Shown here in pieces: positions 23,782-32,790 of a stretch of DNA of 64,000 bases. Position 1 is the first letter of the stretch; each line of letters opens with the position of its first letter. Below the pieces are notes generated by a model, which did no database searches, was not told the DNA's origin, and saw only the letters and a program-made list of their open reading frames with translations. The stretch is from Chloroflexi bacterium GWB2_49_20. GTDB taxonomy: Bacteria > Chloroflexota > Anaerolineae > Anaerolineales > Villigracilaceae. The position numbers were made by a program, and so were the translations under genes. The DNA is taken from positions 9,982 to 73,981 of the forward strand of contig MGMF01000014.1 in the NCBI GenBank assembly GCA_001796335.1. The letters are read 5' to 3'.

Positions 23782-24699
23782 ATGATGGCAAGAAGAGTAA
23801 GACCCGAAGAACTAACCGAACATGAATTGCGCCGCCTGCTACTGGATAAGCGTCTTGTTTCCCGCAAGGATCGACTGGAACGCTTTCGCCAAACTGGTCG
23901 TGCGTTAAACCTTGCCCCCAACCTGCCCACTGAAACGCTGGAAGATTTGCAAACCCAGCCTGGCTCCCTGCCCGAAGAACAGCCGGTTGCAGCACCAATG
24001 CCCCGCTCTGCGCGGCGACGTTGGGCTGACCGCATTCTTTTCGCAGTGGAAGTCCTGGCCATCCTGGGGTTGGCGGGCATCCTCTTCAACGGTATGGGCT
24101 TGCTGCGCACCCTGAACCAGGAAGTAGCGGCTGCCTGGCAAATGACCACCCCGGAACCCACCCCGCTGGTCACAGCCGTGGTGTTACCCTCCGGCCATGT
24201 CTCTCCCGAGATCTCTGAAGTCAACCAGCAAAACTGGGGCGAGATCCCTGCCCACCTGCAGGATATTGCCAGATCGTACGAGAACCTGCCCATCCCCACC
24301 GCCGGTCCTGAAGCCGTCATTAATATTCAAATTCCGGCTATTAAAGTCGACTCAAGGGTCTTCCAGGGAGATAATTGGGAACAGTTGCGCAAGGGCGTTG
24401 GGCAGCACCTCGGGACACCCAACCCCGGACAGCCCGGCAACCTGGTCATGGCCGGACATAACGACATCTATGACCAAGTGTTCAAAGACCTGGATAGGCT
24501 TAAACCAGGCGATACCATCCTATTATTCACCATCACACACCAGTATGTGTACATTGTCACCGGCACCCAGATCGTGGAACCCACCCAGGTGGAGGTCATG
24601 GCTCCCACCAACAATTCGACTGTAACCCTGATTTCGTGTTATCCTTACATGGTAGACAACAAGCGCATTGTTGTCAAAGCCACACTTCAAAATCCTTAG
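23782..24699 (+). CDS. Sortase-family transpeptidase
   Basis: A 305-residue membrane-anchored sortase. One transmembrane helix lies at about 86-108, after a charged cytoplasmic N-terminus of about 85 residues. The catalytic triad is complete: H226 in MAGHNDIY, C286 in LISCYPY and R295 in NKRIVV. The TLISCYPY context resembles class D or E enzymes. No protein with a clear LPxTG-type tail is encoded in this window, so the substrates lie elsewhere; many Chloroflexota are thought to lack a classical thick peptidoglycan, which makes the anchoring target uncertain. It heads a tight gene row. Confidence 0.9.
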   Translation: MMARRVRPEELTEHELRRLLLDKRLVSRKDRLERFRQTGRALNLAPNLPTETLEDLQTQPGSLPEEQPVAAPMPRSARRRWADRILFAVEVLAILGLAGILFNGMGLLRTLNQEVAAAWQMTTPEPTPLVTAVVLPSGHVSPEISEVNQQNWGEIPAHLQDIARSYENLPIPTAGPEAVINIQIPAIKVDSRVFQGDNWEQLRKGVGQHLGTPNPGQPGNLVMAGHNDIYDQVFKDLDRLKPGDTILLFTITHQYVYIVTGTQIVEPTQVEVMAPTNNSTVTLISCYPYMVDNKRIVVKATLQNP

Positions 24700-24713
24700 G
24701 AGTACCCAGTATT

Positions 24714-24914
24714 ATGAGCAAGAAAAACAAACGCCAGGCTTCATACGGCACCAAGACCAGCGGGAGCGCCTTCTCCCGTGATGAATTCAACCCCGATTAT
24801 TCAAATATCAAACGTGAGTTGAAGCGCATCGGCATCCTGGCCGGTTCCTTCATCACGGTTTTAGTGGTCCTGTCTTTTTTCCAGAATAGCATCCTGGCGC
24901 TATTTATCAAATAG
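24714..24914 (+). CDS. Small single-span membrane protein
   Basis: A 66-residue protein with a basic, polar N-terminal half and one C-terminal transmembrane helix (ILAGSFITVLVVLSFFQN, about 41-60). It starts 14 bases after the sortase stop, with AGGAG upstream, and its stop codon abuts the GTG of the next gene. The family is not recognised. The position suggests co-expression with the sortase, but a functional link is only inferred. Confidence 0.7.
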   Translation: MSKKNKRQASYGTKTSGSAFSRDEFNPDYSNIKRELKRIGILAGSFITVLVVLSFFQNSILALFIK

Positions 24915-25640
24915 GTGCCTGCCACTTTCGATCTACTCATCCTGATCGGCAGACCTGCATCCGGGAAGAGTGAGATCATCGATTTTCTCAAACACCTGCC
25001 TGCCAAAACCCGCCGGGAGCGTTATCACCTGGTGAAGTTGGACATCCTGGATGATTTCCCCATGTTGTGGGCCTGGTTCGAAGAAGATGCCCTGCTCACC
25101 CGGCGTTTCAACCGTCCGCGCCTGCACACCGATGAGGATGGCTATTTCATCAACCCGGATCTCTGGCATGTGTTGATCGAACGCCTCGACCTGGATTACC
25201 AAAAGCGCCGGCGCGATCAACCGGCTTATCACCGCCGCAATACCACCCTGGTGGAGTTTTCACGCGGTAGCCAGCACGGGGGTTACGCTGGGGCTTTTCC
25301 ACATTTTTCGGATGAACTGCTGGGGCGGGCAGTCGTGCTTTACGTGCGTGTCCCATTTGAAGAAGCTTCACGTAAGAACCGCTTGCGTTATAACCCGCAG
25401 CGTCCGGACAGCATACTGGAACATGGGCTGTCAGACTCCAAGATGGAGCAGCTCTACCATTTGGATGATTGGGAGACTTTCAGCCAGGCAGACCCGGTGT
25501 TCCTGCATGTGCGGGATGTTTCCATCCCTTATGCGGTCTTCGAAAATGGTGACGATGTCACCACCGGAAAACCGGATTTACTTGCCTCCCGGCTGGAAAC
25601 TACGCTGGATTATCTCTGGAAACTTCGCCACAAGGACTGA
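24915..25640 (+). CDS. P-loop NTPase/kinase-like protein
   Basis: A 241-residue protein with a Walker A motif GRPASGKSE at 12-20 near the N-terminus. Later segments include RRNTTLVEFSRGSQHGGY (about 107-124) and YVRVPFEEASRKNRLRYN (about 143-160), which recall the LID-like basic region of nucleotide or small-metabolite kinases. I do not recognise a named family. The GTG start directly follows the stop of the upstream gene (TAG-GTG), implying translational coupling. The substrate is unknown. Confidence 0.7.
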   Translation: MPATFDLLILIGRPASGKSEIIDFLKHLPAKTRRERYHLVKLDILDDFPMLWAWFEEDALLTRRFNRPRLHTDEDGYFINPDLWHVLIERLDLDYQKRRRDQPAYHRRNTTLVEFSRGSQHGGYAGAFPHFSDELLGRAVVLYVRVPFEEASRKNRLRYNPQRPDSILEHGLSDSKMEQLYHLDDWETFSQADPVFLHVRDVSIPYAVFENGDDVTTGKPDLLASRLETTLDYLWKLRHKD

Positions 25641-25647
25641 AGGCACT

Positions 25648-26892
25648 GTGGCGGATGGATCCATCCTGGTCAGCCTGGACAAGTTCACTTATGGCGGTGA
25701 TGCCATGGGTCGTCTGCCCGATGCCCGGGCAGTTTTTGTGCCATTTGCCCTACCTGGTGAACATGTCCGCATCCGCCTGTTGGAGGAGAAACAAGGCTAT
25801 GCCCGGGCGGAGCTGCTTGAAGTCATCCAGACCTCGCCCGAACGCATCCCGGCGCGCTGCCCACATTTTGGGGTCTGTGGTGGCTGCCACTACCAGCACA
25901 TGCCTTACACATCCCAACTGGAAGTCAAAACAAGCATCCTGAGAGATCAACTGACCCGCATTGGGCAGATCCCCAACCCACCCATCCAACCCATCCAATC
26001 CTGCCCCAACCCGTGGAACTACCGCAACCACGTGCAATTCCACCTGCAACCGGACGGCCACCTGGGATTCCTGTCTCCCAACTCCAGGCGCATTGTACCG
26101 GTCAGCGAGTGCCATCTGCCGGAAGCTCCGCTGAATGCCCTCTGGCCCCAATTGGAGCTGGAAGCTGAGACCGGGATCGAGCGTCTCAGCCTGCGCCTGG
26201 GTGCGAATGAGGATATCCTGCTGCTGCTCGAAAGCCGCCAACCCGAGATCCCCGGACTGGAGTTACAGGCCGGGATTTCGGTAGTGCACCTGTTTGAAGG
26301 GGAGAGCCTGGTGCTGGCCGGAGATGACCATATCCGGGTGGAAATTCAACCCACCAGCTTATCTCAAAACCGCAGCTTCCATGTCTCAGCCGGTTCGTTC
26401 TTTCAGGTCAACACCCGCATGGCTGAGGAATTGGTCGATCACCTGCTGGCCAATCTGCCGGACAACCTGGATACTCTGCTGGATGTTTATTGCGGCGCAG
26501 GCTTGTTCAGCGCCTTCCTGGCTCCGCATGTCCGCCGTTTGATCGGCATTGAGGTTTCACCCACAGCCTGCGAAGACTTCAGCCTTAACCTGGACGAGTT
26601 TGATAACGTGGAGCTATACGAAGCCACGGCTGAACAGGCGCTGCCAGCCCTGCAGTTGAAGCCGGATGTCATCCTGGTGGACCCACCGCGCGCCGGACTA
26701 GAGCGCAGCGCCCTGGAGGCCATGCTCGCCATGCAGCCGAAAACCCTGGCGTACATCTCGTGTGACCCGGCCACCCTGGCACGCGATGCCCGGCGTCTGC
26801 TGAGCGGGGGCTACCAATTGCAGCAGGTAACCCCATTCGACCTGTTCCCGCACACCTTCCACATCGAGAGCGTCAGCTTCTTTACCCGCTGA
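25648..26892 (+). CDS. TrmA/RumA-family 23S rRNA or tRNA (uracil-5-)-methyltransferase
   Basis: A 414-residue SAM-dependent RNA methyltransferase. A TRAM-like beta-barrel occupies about 1-60. The [4Fe-4S] ligands are C71, C77 and C80 (CPHFGVCGGC) with C155 probably fourth. The SAM-binding motif LLDVYCGAGLFS and the catalytic DPPRAGLE and ISCDPATLARD follow; the cysteine in SCDP is the nucleophile. The start is GTG 25648, seven bases after the upstream stop; the frame is open far upstream but that portion lies within the P-loop gene. Which uridine (tRNA U54 or 23S rRNA) is modified cannot be told from sequence alone. Confidence 0.93.
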   Translation: MADGSILVSLDKFTYGGDAMGRLPDARAVFVPFALPGEHVRIRLLEEKQGYARAELLEVIQTSPERIPARCPHFGVCGGCHYQHMPYTSQLEVKTSILRDQLTRIGQIPNPPIQPIQSCPNPWNYRNHVQFHLQPDGHLGFLSPNSRRIVPVSECHLPEAPLNALWPQLELEAETGIERLSLRLGANEDILLLLESRQPEIPGLELQAGISVVHLFEGESLVLAGDDHIRVEIQPTSLSQNRSFHVSAGSFFQVNTRMAEELVDHLLANLPDNLDTLLDVYCGAGLFSAFLAPHVRRLIGIEVSPTACEDFSLNLDEFDNVELYEATAEQALPALQLKPDVILVDPPRAGLERSALEAMLAMQPKTLAYISCDPATLARDARRLLSGGYQLQQVTPFDLFPHTFHIESVSFFTR

Positions 26893-26955
26893 AACCTCCA
26901 CCTTGCAAACCGCTGCATATCCACATCATGCTGTTTTTTTATTTCTTAATATGTG

Positions 26956-26992
26956 GGCAGGTTTCTGCAAAGCACGCCTTTGAGGCATACCT
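26956..26992 (+). repeat. Dispersed repeat GGCAGGTTTCTGCAAAGCA, copy 1
   Basis: GGCAGGTTTCTGCAAAGCACGCCTTTGAGGCATACCT lies in the spacer after the RNA methyltransferase gene. A close relative is at 34098-34134 on the minus strand, sharing the 16-base core CAGGTTTCTGCAAAGC and the TTTG-GGC-TACCT end. Confidence 0.6.
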
Positions 26993-27034
26993 ACGTGTCC
27001 CCGCGTTGTTGGGGCCACATGGTCGGTTTACATT

Positions 27035-28966
27035 TCAGCTTTCCGCCAGCACAATCAGCTTATCCTCCGGGCTGAAGGTTACCAGGGAGGATTTCTTCGG
27101 GTTGGTGTGAACCCCGTAGGAAGCTGCCGGGTCGCCGGATTGATGGGCCAGGCGGTAGCCGATGGCGGTCTCGTTGCGCCGGCGGGCGGCCTCGACCAGG
27201 GTGTAGAAATTGACCGGCACGCCGCTCCTGACATAATTGCCCACAGGTTTGAGGTAGATCTCGGAGCCATCTGGGTCAAATATATCCGTGAATATGGTAT
27301 GCAGTTTCGGATTCTCTGAGAGCTGGCTCATCATCAGGCTGACCAGGTGCTCACTGATGATGAAATCGTCCACATGGGTTACTTCGGCCAGTTGTCGATT
27401 GCGCAGGTCAAGCATCTCGCTGACAATGGAGAAGGGGGTGGCGTCGCGTTCAGCCAGGTCGCGCAAATGCAGGAGCGTGACCAGGGTGCGGGCGTCCGCC
27501 TCCTGCACGTCCAGGCCGGCTTCGCTCAAGACGATGACATGATCATATTCAGCCACATTCAATTCGTTCAAGACTTTGCGATGGGTGGGGTCTGCCTGGA
27601 AAAAGCTGGCCTTCTGGTTTTTAAGGTTCTGGCAGCAGGTCTCAAACGCCAGGCGGGCATCCAGACTGGTAACCAGGTCCACCCGGGAACCAGCCGGCAC
27701 ATAATGATCCAGCTCTCTCAGCATGGTGCTGACGCACTCGTTCCAGCCCAAGATGAGGGTCCGCTCCGGAATGGGTTGGGAGGCTGGGCGGCTGGGTTGC
27801 AGCAGGGATTCGTCCACGGGATAGGCAGTCAGGCCGGAGGAACGCAGGGTGTCGTCATCCTGCGACAGGCCAAAGACCTGATCCCCCGTCTGGATGAGGC
27901 TATCCATGGCCGGGTTGAGCAGGGTGCTGCCATCCGGGCGGAGGAGACCCATAACGGCTGAATCTTCGAATGCCAGCAGGGTCTCACCATAGGTCTTGCC
28001 AGCCAGGGCTGAAGCATCATAAAAGTAGATCTCATCGCCGCCAAAATTGAGCAGCTCGGTGTACACCACCGACAGGCCAGACTGGCGTGAAGTCTGAGCA
28101 GTAAGGCGGGCGATCAGGTCACCGGTCTGGACGGCCTGAACATGATCCCTGCCGCTCAAAAGCTTGATAACCTCCATGTTATCCGGGTTATGCACCTGGG
28201 TGACGATGTGGTAAGGCTGCGGGTGACGCTTGGGGTTGTTGGTGATGGCCAGCACGGACTTGATGACATGCGAATCGGGGTCACTGCTTTCAGGTGGGAG
28301 GATGATAATGGAGCGGGCCGTATGCGGGCTGCCGATCTCGATGTCACCCAGGTCGATGGGCAGGCCGGAGCGGCAAATGACCCGTGTGTAGCCCCGGATG
28401 GTGACCCGGTCCTTGATCTCTTCCTCCATTTCGATTTTGTCCCTATCGGCCAGGATGACGATGCGGGCTTTTTTCTGGTTGAGGTTGGCTTCCATCAGCT
28501 CGGATAAGATGGTGAAAACCTGCGTGGACCAGCCCAGGATGAGGGTATGGCCGGATTCAAGAACGTGCGAGCGGCCTTTGCGCAGTTGCTCAAGTTTGGA
28601 TTCCACCCCGGCCGTCAAGACACCGATCAGTGTGCTGACGATCAGGACACCGCCAATGGTGACGACCAGCATGGCAAAACGGAAGCCCCAGCCTTCGTCC
28701 GCGCCCATGGTGCCGGCATCCAGCGTGCGCATAAGGGATTCCCAGGCGGCTTCGCCGAATGAAAGCCCTTGGGTGCTGCCAGCCGGTGCAAGGATCAGAC
28801 CACCCAGGCTGATGACCACCCCGGCCAGGAAAATGATGACCAGGGAGAGCAGTCCCAGTCCGCTGACGAGTGCCAGCGTGCCGCGTGACATGAAGTTGTC
28901 GAAGCGGTATTTCAGGCGTGCACCCAGGGAGGTGGGCGCTTGGGGGGATTTGTCAGAAGTTGTCAT
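27035..28966 (-). CDS. CASTOR/POLLUX-type ion channel with RCK domains
   Basis: A 643-residue membrane protein resembling bacterial homologues of plant CASTOR and POLLUX ion channels. Two hydrophobic segments (about 32-58 and 93-117) flank the pore-like region EAAWESLMRTLDAGTMGADEG (about 72-92), followed by the conserved IGVLTAGVESKLEQLRKGRS linker. Two RCK/TrkA-N-like Rossmann domains follow, each starting with TLILGW (about 140 and 408). Plant relatives conduct cations or calcium across the nuclear envelope; the bacterial ion specificity is unknown. It stands alone, convergent with the RNA methyltransferase gene. Confidence 0.88.
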   Translation of the reverse strand: MTTSDKSPQAPTSLGARLKYRFDNFMSRGTLALVSGLGLLSLVIIFLAGVVISLGGLILAPAGSTQGLSFGEAAWESLMRTLDAGTMGADEGWGFRFAMLVVTIGGVLIVSTLIGVLTAGVESKLEQLRKGRSHVLESGHTLILGWSTQVFTILSELMEANLNQKKARIVILADRDKIEMEEEIKDRVTIRGYTRVICRSGLPIDLGDIEIGSPHTARSIIILPPESSDPDSHVIKSVLAITNNPKRHPQPYHIVTQVHNPDNMEVIKLLSGRDHVQAVQTGDLIARLTAQTSRQSGLSVVYTELLNFGGDEIYFYDASALAGKTYGETLLAFEDSAVMGLLRPDGSTLLNPAMDSLIQTGDQVFGLSQDDDTLRSSGLTAYPVDESLLQPSRPASQPIPERTLILGWNECVSTMLRELDHYVPAGSRVDLVTSLDARLAFETCCQNLKNQKASFFQADPTHRKVLNELNVAEYDHVIVLSEAGLDVQEADARTLVTLLHLRDLAERDATPFSIVSEMLDLRNRQLAEVTHVDDFIISEHLVSLMMSQLSENPKLHTIFTDIFDPDGSEIYLKPVGNYVRSGVPVNFYTLVEAARRRNETAIGYRLAHQSGDPAASYGVHTNPKKSSLVTFSPEDKLIVLAES

Positions 28967-29581
28967 GGGGGGGGTCTCCTGTTTTTTTATTGACTATAGC
29001 GCGTATCCCGGGTTTTGGGAAGCGCACCCTTTGGGGACTCCATTCGGTCGTGAGCCTCCAGTCGGAGGAACAAACCCCGGAAAAAGAGGCCGGGACCTTC
29101 GGCGCCACCTACCCCATGCGGGGCACACGTCCCCCAAATCTCTATTTGGGGAAGTATGTGTAATTGGGGATCCATCCAAGACTGTTTCGGAGACCTTCCC
29201 CCGTTCCCCTTTCGGGGACCTGCGGGGGGACGCACGCGGTCGGTCTGGTGGGTGTGAGAGTCAGGAGACCAGCAACGAGCAAGTCAGGATATTTACCATA
29301 ATTAGGTATCTCATACTTTATCCTCTTGTTTTTGAATAAGGAATATTGTATATTATTTACAGGTTCGGTAATATTGTTTTGTTGAAGATTCGCTGCATAA
29401 TACGCTTATTTTTAATATTCTGCTATGATTTAAGCTGTATAAGAATGCTTTTTGCATAAAAAACAAAAACTTCGCAGCAAATATGGTATTAAGTTGGAAA
29501 AAAGCCATAGAAGCAGAAGGGCGGCAGCATTGTAATGAGTTTGTAAGCCAACAAGATGGCTTGCCAGTGGGAGACAGCAGC
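28967..29581 (+). other. Long spacer between the channel and HD-GYP genes
   Basis: About 615 bases between divergent genes. The left part (28985-29290) is GC-rich and holds several small palindromes, such as CCCCATGCGGGG (29112-29123) and CCCCCAAAT-CTCT-ATTTGGGG (29131-29150); the right part is AT-rich and should carry the HD-GYP promoter. The reading frames in the GC-rich part look like repeat debris, not genes. Confidence 0.5.
29131..29150. repeat. CCCCAAAT-ATTTGGGG palindrome
   Basis: CCCCCAAATC-TCT-ATTTGGGG. A near-identical palindrome is at 31474-31495 (CCCCCAAATCCCGATTTGGGGG) and a diverged one at 31612-31646, so it is a dispersed palindromic repeat. Confidence 0.55.
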
Positions 29582-31369
29582 ATGAAACGTGTATTGGGCG
29601 GGAAACCCAGTCTATTGACATCTTTTTCTATTCTCGGCGCTTTCATCACCGTAGTTATTGCCATCATCTTTGCATGGAGTCTCGAAAATCTTCTGGAACA
29701 AAACACCCTCCAGCAGGAGGCTCATAGCGCTGCTGACCAGGTGGCTCTCGTTGTGAGCCCTAACCTGAGCCTGGCAGATCTATCCGCTCCCTTAGAATCT
29801 GTCCGCTTCGCACAGATTGACGCGCTGATCCGCAAGGATATTCTGCATGGGCATATCGTCCACGTAAAGATTTGGAACAAGGGTGGAATGGTGGTTTATT
29901 CAGACGAAAAGAACCTGGCAGGCCAATACTTCCCCGTATCCGACGAGCTTGAGAAGGCGCTGGGCGGGGAGATTGCCGCGGAAGTTTCTACACTCGACAA
30001 GCTGGAGAACGTGGGAGAAAAAGACTTCTACCCACGACTGATAGAGGTGTATGTGCCAATCCAGCTTGCCGGTTCGAATGAGATTGTGGGCGTGTATGAG
30101 ATCTACCATGATTTCGCCGTTCTCGAGCCGATCATCGCCGCTACACGGCGCTTTGTCTGGATCGGCGTCGGGTTGGGTTTCCTTATTCTCTACGGCTCAT
30201 TGTTCACACTGGTGCGCAACGCGTCGCGTGAACTCATTCACCGAAACGAGGAGAACAAGCTTCTTTATGAACAGGAACAGACCCGCCGCACCGAAATTAC
30301 TGCTCTTTACGATCTCGCGCGCGCCCTGGCTGACACCCACGATTTCGACTCCATACTCGACCTCGTTACCCGTTATGCGGTTGAAACTGTCCATGTGACA
30401 TTTTCTCGCGTGGCTCTCCTTGAAGGCAACGAGTTTGTCATTCGCGCTGCCTATCCCATTCGAATTCTGGATTACAACTTGAAAGTGGGGGAGCGAGGCA
30501 CGCTTGGCTCCAGCCAGTTCTACCAGCGTGTATTGGACCAAAATACGCCCAGCGTGATCTTTACCGACAACCCCGATCTCTCAGATAGCGAACGGGAGAT
30601 GCTCTTTCTCGGCATGGCTAAAAGTGTGTGTCTAATGCCCTTGTGGTCCGGTGAACGCGCCCTCGGCCTCCTGATGTTTGCAGAGGAGCGCAGCGAGGAA
30701 CGCGAGCCATTCTCGCCGGATAAGATCAGACTTATCCACAGCATCGGCGAACAGACCGCCAGCGCCCTTTTCCGGGTTGAGCTCTTCGTACAACTCGAAG
30801 AGTCTTACCTGGCAACCGTTTTCGCACTGGCCAACACTGTGGATGCGAAAGATACCTACACCGCAGACCACGCCGAACGCCTGGCAATAATGGCACTCGC
30901 CATTGGCCGCGAGATGGGGATGACGGAGCACGAGCTGGAGGATCTACGCTATGGTGCCATCTTGCATGATATCGGCAAGATCGGTGTTCCGGACGCCATC
31001 CTGCAAAAACCATCCCACCTCAACCCGGCTGAATGGGTGCAGATGCGTGAGCATCCATCCATCGGTGCACGAATTCTGGCGCCCATCGCACACCTGGCAG
31101 GTGCGGCGCAGATCGTGCTGCATCACCATGAACGCTACGACGGCAAAGGTTATCCCGATGGGCTGGCAGGCGAGGCAACCCCCCTCGGGGCGCGTATCCT
31201 CACTGTAGTCGATTCGTACAGCGCCATCATAGATAAGCGCGTGTACAAAGAGGCACGCTCACATGCAGAGGCGATGTCGGAACTAAGAAAACACGCAGGG
31301 ACGCAATTTGACCCAGGTGTGGTGGAGGTGTTCCTGGAAAAAATCGTTGAACTGGGAGGAATTCCATAA
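29582..31369 (+). CDS. HD-GYP cyclic-di-GMP phosphodiesterase with GAF domain
   Basis: A 595-residue signalling protein. Two transmembrane helices (about 15-37 and 195-215) bracket an extracytoplasmic sensor domain. A GAF domain spans about 260-405. The C-terminal HD-GYP domain carries HDIGKIG and the signature HHHERYDGKGYP, so it should hydrolyse cyclic-di-GMP. I start at the ATG at 29582, with GGAGA six bases upstream; the frame is open 33 codons further with no ribosome site. With the GGDEF and PilZ genes it forms the window's cyclic-di-GMP set, although the genes are not in one operon. Confidence 0.93.
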   Translation: MKRVLGGKPSLLTSFSILGAFITVVIAIIFAWSLENLLEQNTLQQEAHSAADQVALVVSPNLSLADLSAPLESVRFAQIDALIRKDILHGHIVHVKIWNKGGMVVYSDEKNLAGQYFPVSDELEKALGGEIAAEVSTLDKLENVGEKDFYPRLIEVYVPIQLAGSNEIVGVYEIYHDFAVLEPIIAATRRFVWIGVGLGFLILYGSLFTLVRNASRELIHRNEENKLLYEQEQTRRTEITALYDLARALADTHDFDSILDLVTRYAVETVHVTFSRVALLEGNEFVIRAAYPIRILDYNLKVGERGTLGSSQFYQRVLDQNTPSVIFTDNPDLSDSEREMLFLGMAKSVCLMPLWSGERALGLLMFAEERSEEREPFSPDKIRLIHSIGEQTASALFRVELFVQLEESYLATVFALANTVDAKDTYTADHAERLAIMALAIGREMGMTEHELEDLRYGAILHDIGKIGVPDAILQKPSHLNPAEWVQMREHPSIGARILAPIAHLAGAAQIVLHHHERYDGKGYPDGLAGEATPLGARILTVVDSYSAIIDKRVYKEARSHAEAMSELRKHAGTQFDPGVVEVFLEKIVELGGIP

Positions 31370-31724
31370 CAGCTCACCCGCACTCTTGAGTTTATGTGTT
31401 TCTGCAGGCTACCTGGGCGGGCGAAACCCAGGTAATGGAAGGTGCTCCTTGCGGCTGGTTCCTGTTCGTGGTGCCCCCAAATCCCGATTTGGGGGAGGAA
31501 ATGCGGGCGGGTTGAAGAAACAAAACCCGCCCCTACAACTGAATAAGAACAAAAAAGGGCGTGGAGACCACGCCCCTACACACCCCGACGGACATAAACA
31601 GTTCCACCCCAGCCCTCCCCAAATCTCGATTGAGAATTTGGAGAGGGTGAATTGTTTGCAGTGGGCGGGTCGGAAAAACAGACCCGCCCAACCAGATTTA
31701 ATTTAAAGGGTGTAAGTTGGAAAT
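31370..31724 (+). repeat. Cluster of five extragenic palindromes
   Basis: This 355-base spacer between convergent genes is filled with small palindromes: CCCCCAAAT/ATTTGGGGG (31474-31495), GGGCGGGTT/AACCCGCCC plus CTACA (31505-31537), GGGCGTGG/CCACGCCC plus CTACA (31557-31580), CCCTCCCCAAAT/AATTTGGAGAGGG (31612-31646) and GGGCGGGTC/GACCCGCCC (31663-31689). No gene is present. They resemble REP-like dispersed elements; the last could also terminate rsmI transcription. Confidence 0.65.
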
Positions 31725-32561
31725 CTACTGAGTCTCAGCCTTGATCATGGCGACCAGCTTGTAGACCTCACGCCGCTCCCAGCCGGATTCGGATGCCAGG
31801 CGGGCGGCCAGGGAGGCGCTGGCTTCGTCTCGGTTGAGGGCAGCCATGATGGCCGACATGAGATGCGGTTCGGACCATTTTTCGGCTTCCTGTGGCTGGC
31901 AGCCAGCCACCACCAGGGTGAATTCGCCACGCGGAGGGTGTTCGTCAAAATGACGGCACGTACGGGAGATGGGCATGCGCAGGATCTCTTCGTGCAGCTT
32001 GGTCAGTTCACGCGCCACGGACATTTGCCGATCTCCCAAGATGGACTCCAGGTCGGCCAGGGCTTCCACCAGGCGGTGCGGGGATTCGAGAAAAATGAGC
32101 GTATAGGGCAGGTTTTCGATGCTTTGGATGAATTGGCGGCGTTCGCTGGCTTTGCGAGGCAGGTAACCCAGGTAGACGAAGGAGTCAGTCGGCAGTCCCG
32201 AAGCCACCAGGGCGGCGATCGGGGCGCAGGCTCCCGGCAGCGGGCTGACCGTGTGGCCGGCCTGCAGGGCGGCGCGCACCAGCTCGTAACCGGGGTCATT
32301 CAGCGCCGGGGTGCCGGCATCCGAGACCAGAGCCACGTCACCTGCCGCGAGGGCGGTCAACACCTCATCCAGCTTGCTGAGTTTGTTGTGCTCGTAATAG
32401 CTGGTGGTGGGCGTGTGGATATTAAAATGGGTCAGCAGCTTGCGGGTCTGACGCGTGTCTTCGGCTGCGATCAGCTTGACCTCCCCCAGGATGCGCAGGG
32501 CGCGGGCGCTGATGTCTTCGAGGTTGCCGATGGGTGTAGCTACCAGATAGAGAGTTCCCAT
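31725..32561 (-). CDS. rsmI: 16S rRNA (cytidine-2'-O-)-methyltransferase RsmI
   Basis: A 278-residue tetrapyrrole-methylase-fold enzyme that 2'-O-methylates C1402 of 16S rRNA. The N-terminal signature MGTLYLVATPIGNLEDIS is diagnostic, followed by the conserved AEDTRQTRKLL, VSDAGTPALNDPG and FLESPHRL. A C-terminal helical extension ends the protein, as usual. It is the last gene of the minus-strand run that starts at the acetyltransferase cluster, but a repeat-bearing spacer of 229 bases separates it from the MFS gene, so it probably has its own promoter. Confidence 0.96.
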   Translation of the reverse strand: MGTLYLVATPIGNLEDISARALRILGEVKLIAAEDTRQTRKLLTHFNIHTPTTSYYEHNKLSKLDEVLTALAAGDVALVSDAGTPALNDPGYELVRAALQAGHTVSPLPGACAPIAALVASGLPTDSFVYLGYLPRKASERRQFIQSIENLPYTLIFLESPHRLVEALADLESILGDRQMSVARELTKLHEEILRMPISRTCRHFDEHPPRGEFTLVVAGCQPQEAEKWSEPHLMSAIMAALNRDEASASLAARLASESGWERREVYKLVAMIKAETQ

Positions 32562-32628
32562 ATAACTTTATTGTACCGGATTTTGGAGGGAAAGAGGGGA
32601 CTTTGTGTGAGGGTTTTATCATTGTAGA

Positions 32629-32777
32629 CTGTCACTGCGAGAGCCGGATGTTTTTTACCGGTCGCCACAGGCCCCGATGTATTTTGGGGTGGCAGTCTCC
32701 TTCCCGGCGAGGAGATCCCACAAGGGGAAGAGATTGCTTCAGGCTGGAAAGAACGGCCAGCCTGAAGCAATGACATA
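32629..32777. repeat. TCACTGCGAG-type dispersed repeat, copy 1
   Basis: The segment starts GTCACTGCGAGAGCC, includes GGTGGCAGTCTCCTTCCCGGCGAGGAGAT and ends in a perfect 14-base inverted repeat TTGCTTCAGGCTGG / CCAGCCTGAAGCAA (32734-32770) followed by TGACA. A related copy lies at 63598-63681. This is the widespread TCATTGCGAGGAGCGAAGCGAC type of repeat seen in many unrelated bacterial genomes. Confidence 0.6.
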
Positions 32778-32790
32778 GGGGGGGTTATTA

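Noticed and set aside
25312-25647. Extended N-terminus for the RNA methyltransferase
   Set aside because: The extension lies within the P-loop gene in another frame and the protein starts normally at GTG 25648.
28985-29290. Several 60-80-codon frames in the GC-rich spacer
   Set aside because: They run through palindromic repeat debris and have no start signals or family resemblance.
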